From positions 1-45,308 of the forward strand of contig JAEUGZ010000222.1 in NCBI GenBank assembly GCA_016794725.1: a DNA stretch of 45,308 nucleotides. The letters run 5' to 3'. Positions within the stretch are counted from its first letter, which is position 1. The number at the start of each line of letters is the position of its first letter. The notes beneath the pieces are model-generated. The model saw only the letters and a list, made by a program, of their open reading frames with translations. It did no database searches and was not told the DNA's origin. Of this stretch, positions 19,648-26,830 are shown in pieces. Made by a program: the position numbers and the translations under genes. This stretch comes from Opitutaceae bacterium (GTDB lineage Bacteria > Verrucomicrobiota > Verrucomicrobiia > Opitutales > Opitutaceae).

Positions 19648-20288
19648 TCGCGCAGCACGGTCAGTTTCCGGGTGTCGAGCGTGTCGAAGGCCCGCTGGAT
19701 GCGGTCGACGATGATGCCGATGACGAACACCCCCACGGTGACGTCGAGGAGGATGCCGGCCTCGACGAGCAGGGGGGTGGTGTGGATCAGGAGCAGTCCG
19801 AAGAGGTAGATGCCGTTTTCAAGGATGAGGTAACCGCAAACCTGTGACAGCGCCTTGTTCCGTCCGATCAGCAGGATGAAGCCGGTGAGCATGGACGCCA
19901 GCGCGCCCGGCACCAGGAGCGAGCCCGCATGTTCCGGCCGCAGTGGCAGAATCCGGGCCAGACCGACGGCGGCGATGGTGCCGCCCGCCCCGAGGAGCAG
20001 GGAAGGCACAAAACCGATGAGCGGGTCCGTCTCCCGCTCAATGTTGGCCGCCCGCATGGCGCGGCCGAGGAGGAGCGGGATGACCCAGCCCTTGCCGACG
20101 ATGGTGGCGACGGCGACGAGCGTGACCCACGGGCTGAATTCGTGCGACAGCAGGAAAGGCATCGCGCCCAGGGCCATGCCCTGGAAGGAGACGGCCCGGA
20201 TGAGCGAGGACACCCGCCCGCTCCCGAGGGCCAGCAGATTGAGTCCCATCGCGACGGCGATGAGCAGGTTCAGACCCGAGGCGTTCAT
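19644..20288 (-). CDS. HyfE-like (NuoK-type) membrane subunit
   Basis: This 214-residue protein has six or seven hydrophobic helices and matches hydrogenase-4 component E in length (HyfE is ~216) and in its hallmark 'CGYLILENGIYLFGLLL' (about residues 150-166), where the buried glutamate corresponds to a conserved acidic residue of NuoK-type subunits. The C-terminal tail 'DRIQRAFDTLDTRKL' is cytoplasmic and charged. In complex I-like enzymes this subunit connects the quinone- or redox-coupled module to the antiporter-like subunits. It overlaps the NuoH-like gene and the HyfF-like gene by ATGA. Its presence, which separates hydrogenase-4-like from hydrogenase-3-like assemblies, fits the rest of the operon. 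Confidence 0.9.
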   Translation of the reverse strand: MNASGLNLLIAVAMGLNLLALGSGRVSSLIRAVSFQGMALGAMPFLLSHEFSPWVTLVAVATIVGKGWVIPLLLGRAMRAANIERETDPLIGFVPSLLLGAGGTIAAVGLARILPLRPEHAGSLLVPGALASMLTGFILLIGRNKALSQVCGYLILENGIYLFGLLLIHTTPLLVEAGILLDVTVGVFVIGIIVDRIQRAFDTLDTRKLTVLRE

Positions 20289-21193
20289 CCGGCGCCTCCC
20301 TTCCAGGCCACCAGCAGGGCGAACAGGCAGAGCAGGAAGGCGGTGGTGAGGAGCAGCGGCACCTTGCGGAAGGCGAGCCGGGCGATCAGGGACTCCACCA
20401 GTCCGATACCGACGACGACTCCGAGCACGCCTCCCGCCAGCAGGGCCGCCGCCGCCGGCGCGGGCAGGTTGGCGACGGGCAGCACGGCCTGCACGAGCAG
20501 GACGGAGAAGAGCAGCAGCTTCACCGAGGCGCCGTGCAGGATGGCGGCGAGGGGCGGACCGCTGTGGTCGAGCACCATCACTTCGTGGATCATGGTCAGT
20601 TCCAGGTGGGTGTTGGGGTCGTCGAACGGCACCCGGCAGTTCTCCGCGAGCAGCACCGTGAAAAGCCCGGCGGCGAGCAGCGCCGAGCCGGTGCCAACCG
20701 TGGGAGCGAGCATCTGGTTGAGCGCGAGGCTGTGGGACTGCACGCCGAGCGCGAGCAGGGCGGAGAGGATCGAGCCCTCGGCGAGGACGGCGAAACTGAC
20801 CTCGCGGACCACCCCCATGCCTTCGAACGCCGAACCGGTTTCCATCGCGGCCCAGGCGGTGGCGAACCGGGCGAGGGCCAGCAGATAAACCAGGGCGAGC
20901 GCGTCACCCGAAAACCCGAGGACCGTGCCCGCGGGCCCAAGCGGGAGCAGCAGGGCCGCGACCACCACCGCGACCCAGGCCACGGCGGGGCCGAGAATGA
21001 AACCTGGGGAGGCGAGCGAACTCATGACGACCTGCTTGCGCCACAGTCGCGCCAGGTCGTAGTAGAGCTGCAGCAGGGGCGGACCGCGTCGTCCGGCCAC
21101 CCAGGCCTTGATCCGGTTGATCAGGCCGGGAACGAGCGGCGCGAGCAGGAGCCAGAAGGCCAGCCGCAGGGGTAGATCCCACAGGAGGCTCAT
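20285..21193 (-). CDS. HyfC-like (NuoH-type) membrane anchor subunit
   Basis: This 302-residue protein is the NuoH/HyfC-type subunit that docks the soluble redox arm to the membrane. It has about eight helices. The conserved cytoplasmic loop 'GRRGPPLLQLYYDLARLW' (about residues 34-51) and the acidic loop 'ENCRVPFDDPNTHLELTM' (near 183-200) are both present; in complex I and its relatives these loops line the entry to the quinone-like cavity and the proton-coupling channel. The length is close to E. coli HyfC (~315). Start and stop overlap neighbouring genes by ATGA. Retention of these coupling loops in a complex without a NiFe site suggests that ion translocation is still driven from the soluble arm. 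Confidence 0.93.
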   Translation of the reverse strand: MSLLWDLPLRLAFWLLLAPLVPGLINRIKAWVAGRRGPPLLQLYYDLARLWRKQVVMSSLASPGFILGPAVAWVAVVVAALLLPLGPAGTVLGFSGDALALVYLLALARFATAWAAMETGSAFEGMGVVREVSFAVLAEGSILSALLALGVQSHSLALNQMLAPTVGTGSALLAAGLFTVLLAENCRVPFDDPNTHLELTMIHEVMVLDHSGPPLAAILHGASVKLLLFSVLLVQAVLPVANLPAPAAAALLAGGVLGVVVGIGLVESLIARLAFRKVPLLLTTAFLLCLFALLVAWKGGAG

Positions 21194-23151
21194 GGCCGGC
21201 CTCCTTGCACGAGCACGATCAGGCCGAGCGCGGCCAGACCGATGACAATGTAGAGGATGTAGGACTGCAGCCGGCCGTGCTGCAGCCGCCGCACCGCGGT
21301 CGAGACCCTCAGGACCTGCCGGGCCACCGGCGTCACCACGCCTTCGAGCACGGTCTCACGCGGGCGATCGAGGATGAACGCCCGGTCCGGCAGCGGACCG
21401 CGCGGGCGGCGCTGGCTGCGCTCCGGTCGCAGGAACCAGGTGAACCAGCCGCCGACCGTGCCGCCCATCGCGCCCGCCGTGTATTGCATGCGCCGCGACG
21501 GCTGGGCGTAGCCGCAATCCCAGGTCGGGCCGCGGGTGACGCCGAGGTGGTGGACGCGACGCCAGAGGGCGAAGGCGACACCGACGAGCACCAAGGCGAG
21601 GATCAGCTGGAAGCGTCCGAGCGAGATCAGCGGCACCCGCACGGCTGCGGTCCCGGTGTCGAACGGACGCCACGCTTCGCTGGCCCGCGCCAGGATGGGA
21701 GCCACGAAGGCGGGAGCCAGACCGAGCAGGAGCACCGCGCCGGCCAGCCCAAAGGTCGGGGCACTCCGCCAGCGGTCCGGTTCATGCAGCGCGTGGGATG
21801 GACTTGAACGGGGAGCTCCCAGAAACACCAGGGCGTTGGCCTTGGTGAAAGTGGCGAGTGCCACCGCGCCGGCGAGCGCGAGGGCGATCACGGCGGGTCC
21901 CGCGGCCCAGCCGGCGGGACCATGGCTGGCGACCGCATCGAAGAGACCGAGGTAAACCAACCACTCCCCGACCAGCCCCGCCAGTGGTGGCAAGCCCGAC
22001 ATCGAAGCCGAGCCGACGAGAAAAGCGACGGCGGTGAAGGGGAGCGCTCGCCAGAGTCCCCCCATGCGGCCCAAGTCCCGGGTGCCGGCGGCGTGCACCA
22101 CGGTTCCGGCGCCAAGGAAGAGCAGCGCCTTGGCGAACCCATGGGTCCAGACATGCAGCAAGGCGCCGGCAAGCGCGAGTCGACCCCAGTCGGCCGCCGG
22201 TTCTCCGGCGGCGACGAGGGCTCCACCCAGGCCGATGAGAATGACGCCGATGTTCTCCACGGAACAGTAGGCCAGCAGCCGTTTCAGGTCGGTCTGGACC
22301 AGTGCGAACACGATGCCGGCCAGCGCTCCGACCGCGCCGAGGCCGAGGATGACCCAGCCGGCGCTGGCGGGGACCGGCAGCCAGCCGCTGAAGCGCAGCA
22401 ATCCGTAGATGCCCAGCTTGAGGGTGACGCCGGAGAGCAGGGCGGACACGTGGCTGGGTGCGTTGGCGTGAGCCGACGGAAGCCAGACGTGGAGCGGAAA
22501 GAGCCCCGCCTTCAACCCAAAGCCGAAGAGTGCGAGCCAGAAGAGCGGCGCGAGGTCCGTGCGCTCCCGCAGGGGCCCCAGGTCCCAGCTGCCCGTGGCC
22601 GATGCGAGCAGGGTGAAAAAGGCGAAGAGCGCGATGGTACCGGCGTGTGACGCGGCCAGGTAGAGCCAGCCCGCCTGGCGCACGGCAAGGCGGCGCCGGT
22701 CCAGGGTAATGAGAAAATAGGCGCAGACCGTGAACAGTTCCCAGCCAATGAGGAAGTGGAGCCCGTTGGAGTTGATGAGGACGACGGCGAGATGAAAAAT
22801 CAGGCCATTCCACCAGAGGCGTCCCCGGGCCGGCGCGGAGGGATCGATTCCGTCATTGAGAGTCAGATACGTATGGGAGTAGGCGGTTCCGGCCAGACCG
22901 ACCCCGGCGAGCAGGATGAGAAACAAGGCACTGAGCGCATCGAGCCGCAGGTGCAGGGCCTGTCCCCCGACCGGAAATCCGCTGCGCCAGTCCCAGTCCG
23001 GTTGCAGACCGAATCCGACCGCGACGCCGGCCGCGCCCAGCGCGACGCCGGCCGCGAGGGTCAGCGCGACCCAAACCGCCGGCGAGCGCCGGCCGGCAAG
23101 GGCGCCCAGACCGAGCGCGACCAGAGCGAAGAGTAGCAGCGGTCCGATCAT
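21190..23151 (-). CDS. Antiporter-like membrane subunit, HyfB-like
   Basis: This 653-residue polytopic protein is the larger antiporter-like subunit, homologous to HyfB (~670) and NuoL. Key segments are 'LIGWELFTVCAYFLITLD' with the TM5-type glutamate, 'FGFGLKAGLFPLHVWLPSAH' with the TM7-type lysine and histidine, 'VQTDLKRLLAYCSVENIGV', and 'LHVWTHGFAKALLFLGAG' with the TM12-type lysine. A C-terminal extension with Arg-rich cytoplasmic stretches ends in a last helix near residues 630-650. The start overlaps the stop of the HTH-EIIA gene by ATGA, so translation of the membrane complex is directly tied to that regulatory protein. DabB of inorganic-carbon pumps is also a NuoL homologue, but no DabA partner is present and the full set of hydrogenase-4-like subunits is, so the HyfB reading is preferred. 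Confidence 0.92.
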   Translation of the reverse strand: MIGPLLLFALVALGLGALAGRRSPAVWVALTLAAGVALGAAGVAVGFGLQPDWDWRSGFPVGGQALHLRLDALSALFLILLAGVGLAGTAYSHTYLTLNDGIDPSAPARGRLWWNGLIFHLAVVLINSNGLHFLIGWELFTVCAYFLITLDRRRLAVRQAGWLYLAASHAGTIALFAFFTLLASATGSWDLGPLRERTDLAPLFWLALFGFGLKAGLFPLHVWLPSAHANAPSHVSALLSGVTLKLGIYGLLRFSGWLPVPASAGWVILGLGAVGALAGIVFALVQTDLKRLLAYCSVENIGVILIGLGGALVAAGEPAADWGRLALAGALLHVWTHGFAKALLFLGAGTVVHAAGTRDLGRMGGLWRALPFTAVAFLVGSASMSGLPPLAGLVGEWLVYLGLFDAVASHGPAGWAAGPAVIALALAGAVALATFTKANALVFLGAPRSSPSHALHEPDRWRSAPTFGLAGAVLLLGLAPAFVAPILARASEAWRPFDTGTAAVRVPLISLGRFQLILALVLVGVAFALWRRVHHLGVTRGPTWDCGYAQPSRRMQYTAGAMGGTVGGWFTWFLRPERSQRRPRGPLPDRAFILDRPRETVLEGVVTPVARQVLRVSTAVRRLQHGRLQSYILYIVIGLAALGLIVLVQGGRP

Positions 23152-23855
23152 GCGGCGGGTCGGCCCGTGCCGGGAAAGGGCGCCGCGAGCGCGGCGAGGA
23201 TCTGATCGTCCGGAGCGGCCTGTTCAAGCAATCCGCGCAACGGGCCGCGGGTGAACTGACGGCTGAGCAACCCGAGCAACTCGAGGTGGGCGCGGGGCGA
23301 AGGGGCAATGAAGAAGACGAGGCGCAGGACCGGCTGGCCATCCGGCGGCGGCTCGGTCAGCGGCAGCGGCTCGCGCAGCAGGATCAGGGCGGCGGTGCCG
23401 GAGTCGCGTCCCAGCGCCACGCGGCTGCTCGGGTGCGGCAGCGCGAAACCGCTCCCGACCGGGGCCCAGGTGATGCCCCCGGGCGCCCGCAGCCGTTGCG
23501 CGAGCATCGCCCGGACCGGCGGGGTGGCGGCGGGCAGGCGGGAGACGACCCCATCCAGGAGATCGAGAAGCCCGGAAGGCGCCACGTCCCGCCAAATACC
23601 CCCGCTCCGCACCATCCGGGTCAGCCGGCCACCGTCGCCACTCGCCTCGTCACTCGTCGCCCCGCGGGGACCGGCAAGAAAGCCGACCTGCGCGGCCAGA
23701 CCCCGCTCCGCCGCCCACTGGGCCACCTGGGCGCGGTCAAAGAGCAGCCGCCCGTGGTCCGAGGTGTGAGGCAGTCCGTCGTGACGAATCCAGTCGTCGA
23801 CCCGGCGTTCCGGGACTCCAAGGGATTCGGCAAGCTGGACGAGGGTGAGGTACAT
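23148..23855 (-). CDS. Excisionase/MerR-type HTH fused to PTS EIIA (fructose/nitrogen-type) domain
   Basis: This 235-residue protein joins two domains. Residues 1-55 ('LTLVQLAESLGVPERRVDDW', then 'HGRLLFDRAQVAQWAAERG') form a helix-turn-helix of the excisionase/MerR type. After a linker, residues ~95-230 resemble the PTS EIIA type-2 domain; the motif 'GSGFALPHPSSR' places the phospho-accepting histidine at H141, as in EIIA-Fru and PtsN. No EIIB, EIIC, HPr or EI gene is nearby, so it is more likely a regulator read out through phosphorylation than part of a sugar transporter. It sits between the SulP gene (96-bp gap) and the Ehr complex (ATGA overlap with the HyfB-like gene). A role in tuning transporter or complex activity, or expression, to the PTS phosphorylation state is an inference. 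Confidence 0.82.
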   Translation of the reverse strand: MYLTLVQLAESLGVPERRVDDWIRHDGLPHTSDHGRLLFDRAQVAQWAAERGLAAQVGFLAGPRGATSDEASGDGGRLTRMVRSGGIWRDVAPSGLLDLLDGVVSRLPAATPPVRAMLAQRLRAPGGITWAPVGSGFALPHPSSRVALGRDSGTAALILLREPLPLTEPPPDGQPVLRLVFFIAPSPRAHLELLGLLSRQFTRGPLRGLLEQAAPDDQILAALAAPFPGTGRPAA

Positions 23856-23951
23856 GGGACTGCCCGCGGGGCGGGAAGTGGGAAGGGGGAGGAGTGACGT
23901 GCGAAAGGAGACGGGGCCCGTCGGGCGAGGTGGGAGAGAGCTCGATACGGA

Positions 23952-25805
23952 TCAAGTGCGGGGATTGGGGGAGACCGGAGGGTGAGGGGCGGACTTTTCC
24001 GGCGGGGTGTCGAGACGGGTGAGGATAGACTGCGCGCGTTCGAGCGCGCCCGCGAGTTCCTTGCGGGCGGCGTCGATGGCGTGACGTTCCGTGGCAAGTG
24101 ATTCACGCGACTCCGGTGCGTCGTTTTCCGGAGGCAATCCGAGGATCTGACGGGCGCGGGCCAGGGCGGCGGCGATGTGCGGACAGACGTTTTCCTCGCC
24201 GAGACGGTCGATGAACCCGGCGTTGATCATGACCGAGAGCGGCTGCGTGTGCGGGGCGCTCAGAATCAGGTGCTTGCCCTTCGCGCGCAGCTTGATGCGG
24301 AGGTCCTCGAGCGCCTGAAGTCCGGTCGCATCCATGGCCAGCACCTTGCGCACCCGCAGGATCAGGACATCGGGCTCCTGCCGGGCCCGCTTCAATTCGT
24401 CGTCCAGCTTGTCGACCATGCCAAAGAAAAAGGCGCCGAAGATCCGGAAGATGAGCACGCCCTCCGGAACTTGCCGCCCGACGAGCGAGTGATGCGATCC
24501 CTCGGTTTCGGTGGTTTCGTCGACCGCCGTGATTTGCGAGGTTTCGGCGATGCGTTTGACCATGAGCAGGGCGGCGAGCACCACGCCCACCTCCACCGCG
24601 AGTGTGAGGTTGGTCAGGACGGTGAGGGCGAAGGTGGCGAGAAAGATGGAGGAGTCACTCAGCGGCCAGCTGGCGAGCCGGGTGAACTGTTTCCACGAGA
24701 CCATGCGAAACGCCGCCACGACGAGGATGGCGCTAAGGGTGGCGAGCGGGATGTTCCCGAGGTAGGGTGCGGCCACGAGCAGGACGATCAGCAGCAGCGC
24801 CGAGTGCACCAGCCCGGCGACGGGCGTGCGCGCCCCGGAACGGACATTGAGCACGGAGCGGGCGACGGCGCCGGTGACCGGAATGCAGCCAAAGAGAGGT
24901 CCCACCAGGTTGGCCAGTCCCTGCCCGATCAACTCCTGATTGGAGTCGTGACGGTCGTCGATCAGACCGTCGGTGACGACGGCGCAGAGCAGCGCCTGCA
25001 TCGCCACGAGCAGGGCGATGGTGAAGGCCGGCTGGATCAGATCGCGCAGCAGCGCGGAATCGACCGTTGGAAGGACCAACGCCGGCAGTGCACGCGTAAA
25101 GGTGCCGAACTCTGAACCCAGGGTGGCGATCTGCCACTGCTCCTGCAGGTGGAAGAAGGGCACCGCAATCATCGAGGCCACCAGCCCGACCATGGCGCCG
25201 GGAATGATGCGAGAGAGGCGTTTCGGCCAGAGTCCGATCAGGGTCACCGAGGCCAGCGAGAGCAGCACGGTCGGACTGTGGATCGACGAGAGGTGTTCAA
25301 AGAGGGCCCGGATCTTGCCAATGAAATCGATCGGCATCGTTTCCACGTCCAGTCCGAGGAAGGGCTTGATCTGGGAACTCAGAATCAGGACTGCGATACC
25401 CTTGGTGAAGGCGCGGGAAACTGGATACGGGATGTAGCGGATGATCGAGCCGAGTTTGGCCGCCCCCATCAGACAGAGCATGCCCCCGGCCATGATCGTG
25501 CAGAGCAACAGCGCGGGAAGGCCATGGCTGTGGATGATGCCGCCGGTGATGATGACAAACGCTCCGGTCGGACCGGCGATCTGCACCCGCGAGCCGCCGA
25601 ATGCGGCCACCAGCGCGCCGCCGATGATCGACCCGTAGAGTCCCTGCTCCGGCTTGACCCCCGAGGCGATGGCGAAGGCGAGCGAAAGCGGAAACGCCAG
25701 CGTCATGACGTTCACCCCGGCCAGGGTGTCACGCAGCAGCTGCGCCCGCGTCATTCCGTGGAGCGCCTCAAGCAGCTTGGGACGAAACGGGAGTGAGAAG
25801 ATCAT
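23952..25805 (-). CDS. SulP-family anion transporter with STAS domain
   Basis: This 617-residue protein is a SulP/SLC26-type inner-membrane anion transporter. The membrane part (about residues 20-420) has the family signature 'VMTLAFPLSLAFAIASGVKPEQGLYGS' region near TM1-3 and 'VQIAGPTGAFVIITGGII' in TM3. The STAS domain follows (about 450-560), with 'VLAMDATGLQALEDL' at the position where anti-sigma-antagonist relatives carry a phosphorylatable Ser or Thr; here the central residue is T. A charged C-terminal extension of ~55 residues with a predicted helix is unusual. Substrates in the family include sulfate, bicarbonate, dicarboxylates and chloride, and the sequence alone does not decide. 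It overlaps the upstream zinc-ribbon gene by ATGA and is followed by HTH-EIIA and the Ehr complex, which suggests joint function. Confidence 0.92.
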   Translation of the reverse strand: MIFSLPFRPKLLEALHGMTRAQLLRDTLAGVNVMTLAFPLSLAFAIASGVKPEQGLYGSIIGGALVAAFGGSRVQIAGPTGAFVIITGGIIHSHGLPALLLCTIMAGGMLCLMGAAKLGSIIRYIPYPVSRAFTKGIAVLILSSQIKPFLGLDVETMPIDFIGKIRALFEHLSSIHSPTVLLSLASVTLIGLWPKRLSRIIPGAMVGLVASMIAVPFFHLQEQWQIATLGSEFGTFTRALPALVLPTVDSALLRDLIQPAFTIALLVAMQALLCAVVTDGLIDDRHDSNQELIGQGLANLVGPLFGCIPVTGAVARSVLNVRSGARTPVAGLVHSALLLIVLLVAAPYLGNIPLATLSAILVVAAFRMVSWKQFTRLASWPLSDSSIFLATFALTVLTNLTLAVEVGVVLAALLMVKRIAETSQITAVDETTETEGSHHSLVGRQVPEGVLIFRIFGAFFFGMVDKLDDELKRARQEPDVLILRVRKVLAMDATGLQALEDLRIKLRAKGKHLILSAPHTQPLSVMINAGFIDRLGEENVCPHIAAALARARQILGLPPENDAPESRESLATERHAIDAARKELAGALERAQSILTRLDTPPEKSAPHPPVSPNPRT

Positions 25806-26254
25806 GGAGCGGAGGGCGGAGCCGGAGGCGCCGGTTCATCGGCGCGGGCCGGTGCGGGTTCCTGGGCCGGTCGATGCAGAGCGCTGCGCCGGGCGGCCGG
25901 GCGCACGACGGAGCCCCCGGTTTCCAGTTCTGGCCCGTCGGCGTTCCAGATGAACACCCCACAGGCGGGACAAACGCCAAAGCAGCCCGGCGCCGCGACT
26001 TCGCGCAACAAGGGGCCAGAGAGGGGATGATGGCAGGCGCCACATTCCCCCATCCGGATTGCGGCGACGCTGACCTGCCCGCGACCCGACAACTGGTCAT
26101 GGTGCGCAAGGATCGACTGCGGCAGCCGGGCCCGCACGCTGTCGATCTGGGCCTGAAGCAGTCCACGCTCCGAACTCCCGGCCGGGACCCGGCGGGTTTC
26201 CTCCGTCAGCCAATTGAGCGAACGCAATTGGCTCAGGACTTCGGCAGCGTACAT
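25802..26254 (-). CDS. Small zinc-ribbon protein, first gene of the SulP-Ehr operon
   Basis: This is a 150-residue protein with a helical N-terminal half (about residues 1-60, 'EVLSQLRSLNWLTEETRR') and a likely C4 zinc ribbon formed by C71-x2-C74 ('GECGACHHPL') and C95-x2-C98 ('VCPACGVFIW'). The remaining ~45 residues are Ala/Pro/Arg-rich and probably disordered. The layout (coiled-coil-like helix, then ribbon) resembles C4-type zinc-ribbon proteins of unknown or nucleic-acid-related function; I cannot name a precise family. A good ribosome-binding site, AGGA, sits 7 bases before the ATG. Its stop overlaps the SulP start by ATGA, so it leads the operon. It may help regulate or assemble the transporter, but that is inference. 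Confidence 0.72.
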   Translation of the reverse strand: MYAAEVLSQLRSLNWLTEETRRVPAGSSERGLLQAQIDSVRARLPQSILAHHDQLSGRGQVSVAAIRMGECGACHHPLSGPLLREVAAPGCFGVCPACGVFIWNADGPELETGGSVVRPAARRSALHRPAQEPAPARADEPAPPAPPSAP

Positions 26255-26324
26255 GGCGATGTCCTACCCTGCATGGCGAATGCCAGACGGGGGGATGGAT
26301 TCAGAGTTGCTGGAGGGGAGGGAG

Positions 26325-26430
26325 TTAGGTGATTTTACGGCATTGTTGTCGATCTGTTGTGCAATAAACGGATTGGATATGATCCAAAATTTGCACTCGA
26401 TCGTTCGAAAATTGCACGCCAGGGTAGGTC
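26325..26430 (-). promoter_or_regulatory. AT-rich putative promoter/operator of the SulP-Ehr operon
   Basis: This ~105-bp stretch is far less GC-rich than its surroundings. On the plus strand it contains a 6-3-6 palindrome TTGGAT-ATG-ATCCAA and three TTGCAC-like words: GTGCAA on one side of the palindrome and two TTGCAC on the other, the last two about 29 bases apart. It lies 70-175 bases before the zinc-ribbon start codon. I cannot fix a -10/-35 pair with confidence; a sigma-54 match was sought and is poor. Confidence 0.45.
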
Positions 26431-26618
26431 CGATGAAGCGCGCGGTGGGCTTGTTTCCAGCGTTGACGGTAGGCGGGGTCCCTGACCCCGCGGGCATAAT
26501 GACGCGAGCTGCGCGTGGTGGGGGGGCGATTGAAGCGAGGTGGATGAGGTGCCATCCGTGGGCGTCGCCTCGGCGGCTGGCACGCACCGTTTCGAGGCTC
26601 GGAGGGCCCGCGGTCCAG

Positions 26619-26727
26619 TTGGAGGTGGCCTCGGTGAGGCCGCGGCGGGACCGTCCCGGTCCCGCCTCCGCCCTCGGAATTCCCGGTGCGACGCCGATTT
26701 CCGCGGGGTCGTCGACCCCACCTCCAA
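26619..26727. repeat. Dispersed repeat, 'TTGGAGGTGG' family, copy 1
   Basis: The element is bounded by a perfect 10-bp inverted repeat, TTGGAGGTGG at 26619-26628 and CCACCTCCAA at 26718-26727. Inside are smaller palindromes such as GGCCTC-GGT-GAGGCC and GGGGTC-GTC-GACCCC. Two closely related copies in the opposite sense lie at 38299-38408 and 38422-38535. Confidence 0.8.
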
Positions 26728-26830
26728 CGGACACCGATCGCGGATCGCCGCCTGCGGTGCGCGGGCGTGCTACGGTGACCGGCCCGTGGCCGAATGCGAG
26801 ATTCCGCCCGCTCTCCGAAAGGCCGCGACC

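Larger units (their letters stand above)
26255..26830. other. Divergent intergenic region between the SulP-Ehr operon and the sigma-54 activator
   Basis: No gene is supported in these ~575 bases. The half next to the operon (about 26325-26430) is AT-rich and regulatory-looking; the half next to the activator is filled with GC-rich repeats, including a short GGGGTC-CCT-GACCCC palindrome at 26475-26489 and a 109-bp inverted repeat at 26619-26727. Confidence 0.6.

Noticed and set aside
21190-25805. DAB-type inorganic carbon pump (DabB with a transporter partner)
   Set aside because: The NuoL-like protein is accompanied by a full hydrogenase-4-like set and no DabA-type protein is seen, so DabB is the weaker reading. 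Bicarbonate as the SulP substrate remains possible.
26400-26425. Sigma-54 promoter on the minus strand (TGGCGTG...TTTC)
   Set aside because: Spacing fits, but the essential -12 GC is absent and the -24 element has two mismatches.
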